Assembly: GCA_022560025.1 (NCBI GenBank)
Contig: JAFISE010000275.1
Span: forward strand, 1-31,066
Direction: 5' to 3'
Length of the DNA stretch: 31,066 nt
DNA from: Stagonosporopsis chrysanthemi
Lineage: Eukaryota > Ascomycota > Dothideomycetes > Pleosporales > Didymellaceae
Part shown: piece after piece, positions 30,760-31,066 of the stretch
How positions within the stretch are numbered: the stretch's first letter is position 1
Layout of the letters: every line of letters begins with the position of its first letter
Notes under the pieces: generated by a model
Told to the model about the DNA's origin: nothing
Databases searched by the model: none
Seen by the model: the letters and a program-made list of their open reading frames with translations, nothing else
Made by a program: the position numbers and the translations under genes

Positions 30760-31066
30760 TTAATAAACTAAGTAACCTAGCTTTTGCTTATATATTCTTT
30801 AGCTATAGATAATACAAAATTTTCTATTATCTTTTTTATAAGAAGTATATAACAAGTAGTAAGCTTTTTTATATACTTTATAAGCTCTACCTTTTGTTAT
30901 AGTTATAAATTACAGCATATAATACTTTTTTCTTATTAAAAATATATTTTACTTTTCTATGTACGTATTAATATTAACTATATAATACTATACTTTTTTA
31001 CTATTTTAGACTATAAGATCTTATCTTTAGATATAAAAGTATTATATTCTAATAAAGCTTCTTGTA
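30760..31066 (-). pseudogene. Fot1/Pogo transposase relic, N-terminal segment
   Basis: Joined across A2 to 22177, the minus strand reads SKS-stop-VT-stop-FINNYS, matching the 'xxNWVxRFLKRHP' segment of Fot1/Pogo DNA-binding regions, and then continues into the middle segment. Further right it is AT-rich and too mutated to read, and the window ends before the start codon and the transposon terminus. Confidence 0.55.

Overview
The window looks like heterochromatin from a filamentous ascomycete (Pezizomycotina). Every recognisable gene is a transposon gene or a gene relic. Nearly all damage is C-to-T or G-to-A transition, the signature of repeat-induced point mutation (RIP). CAA, CAG, CGA and TGG codons have become stops, catalytic Asp has become Asn, and Gly has become Ser. 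In the most damaged stretches almost the only C left is in CpT and almost the only G in ApG. No intact protein-coding gene, RNA gene or CRISPR array was found.

Layout. (1) 1-6235 is very AT-rich relic DNA: a hAT transposase on the minus strand (about 1-2350), an unrecognised Lys/Asn-rich spliced gene relic on the minus strand (about 2398-3500), a spliced histone H3-family relic with centromeric-H3 (CenH3) features on the plus strand (4261-4817), and the C-terminal two thirds of a Fot1/Pogo DDE transposase on the minus strand (about 5240-6235). (2) 6236-22046 is Gypsy element A copy 1 (A1), heavily mutated, with 214-bp LTRs and target duplication GCTAT. (3) Inside A1, 11817-19050 is a different Gypsy chromovirus, element B, with 278-bp LTRs and target duplication AGATT. 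(4) 22183-30754 is a second, much less mutated copy of element A (A2), with target duplication AGTTA. (5) 22052-22177 and 30760-31066 continue the same Fot1-like transposase reading frame, so A1 and A2 both landed inside that DNA transposon.

Without B and one target duplication, A1 is 8572 bp, exactly the length of A2. The two copies are therefore colinear without net insertion or deletion, and positions convert by +15947 (left of B) or +8708 (right of B). Order of events: Fot1-like element first, then A1 and A2 into it, then B into A1. Both copies of B's target duplication carry a RIP-type change relative to A2, so B probably arrived after A1 had already been mutated.

Both Gypsy families run LTR, gag, pol (protease, reverse transcriptase, RNase H, integrase, chromodomain), LTR, with pol in the -1 frame relative to gag. 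Both also carry coding-like sequence on the opposite strand between pol and the 3' LTR. In element A this is a convincing independent gene: TATA box, short leader, ATG, about 290 codons and one 47-nt intron, converging on and overlapping the end of pol. The antisense genes and the CenH3-like relic are the most interesting contents of the window.
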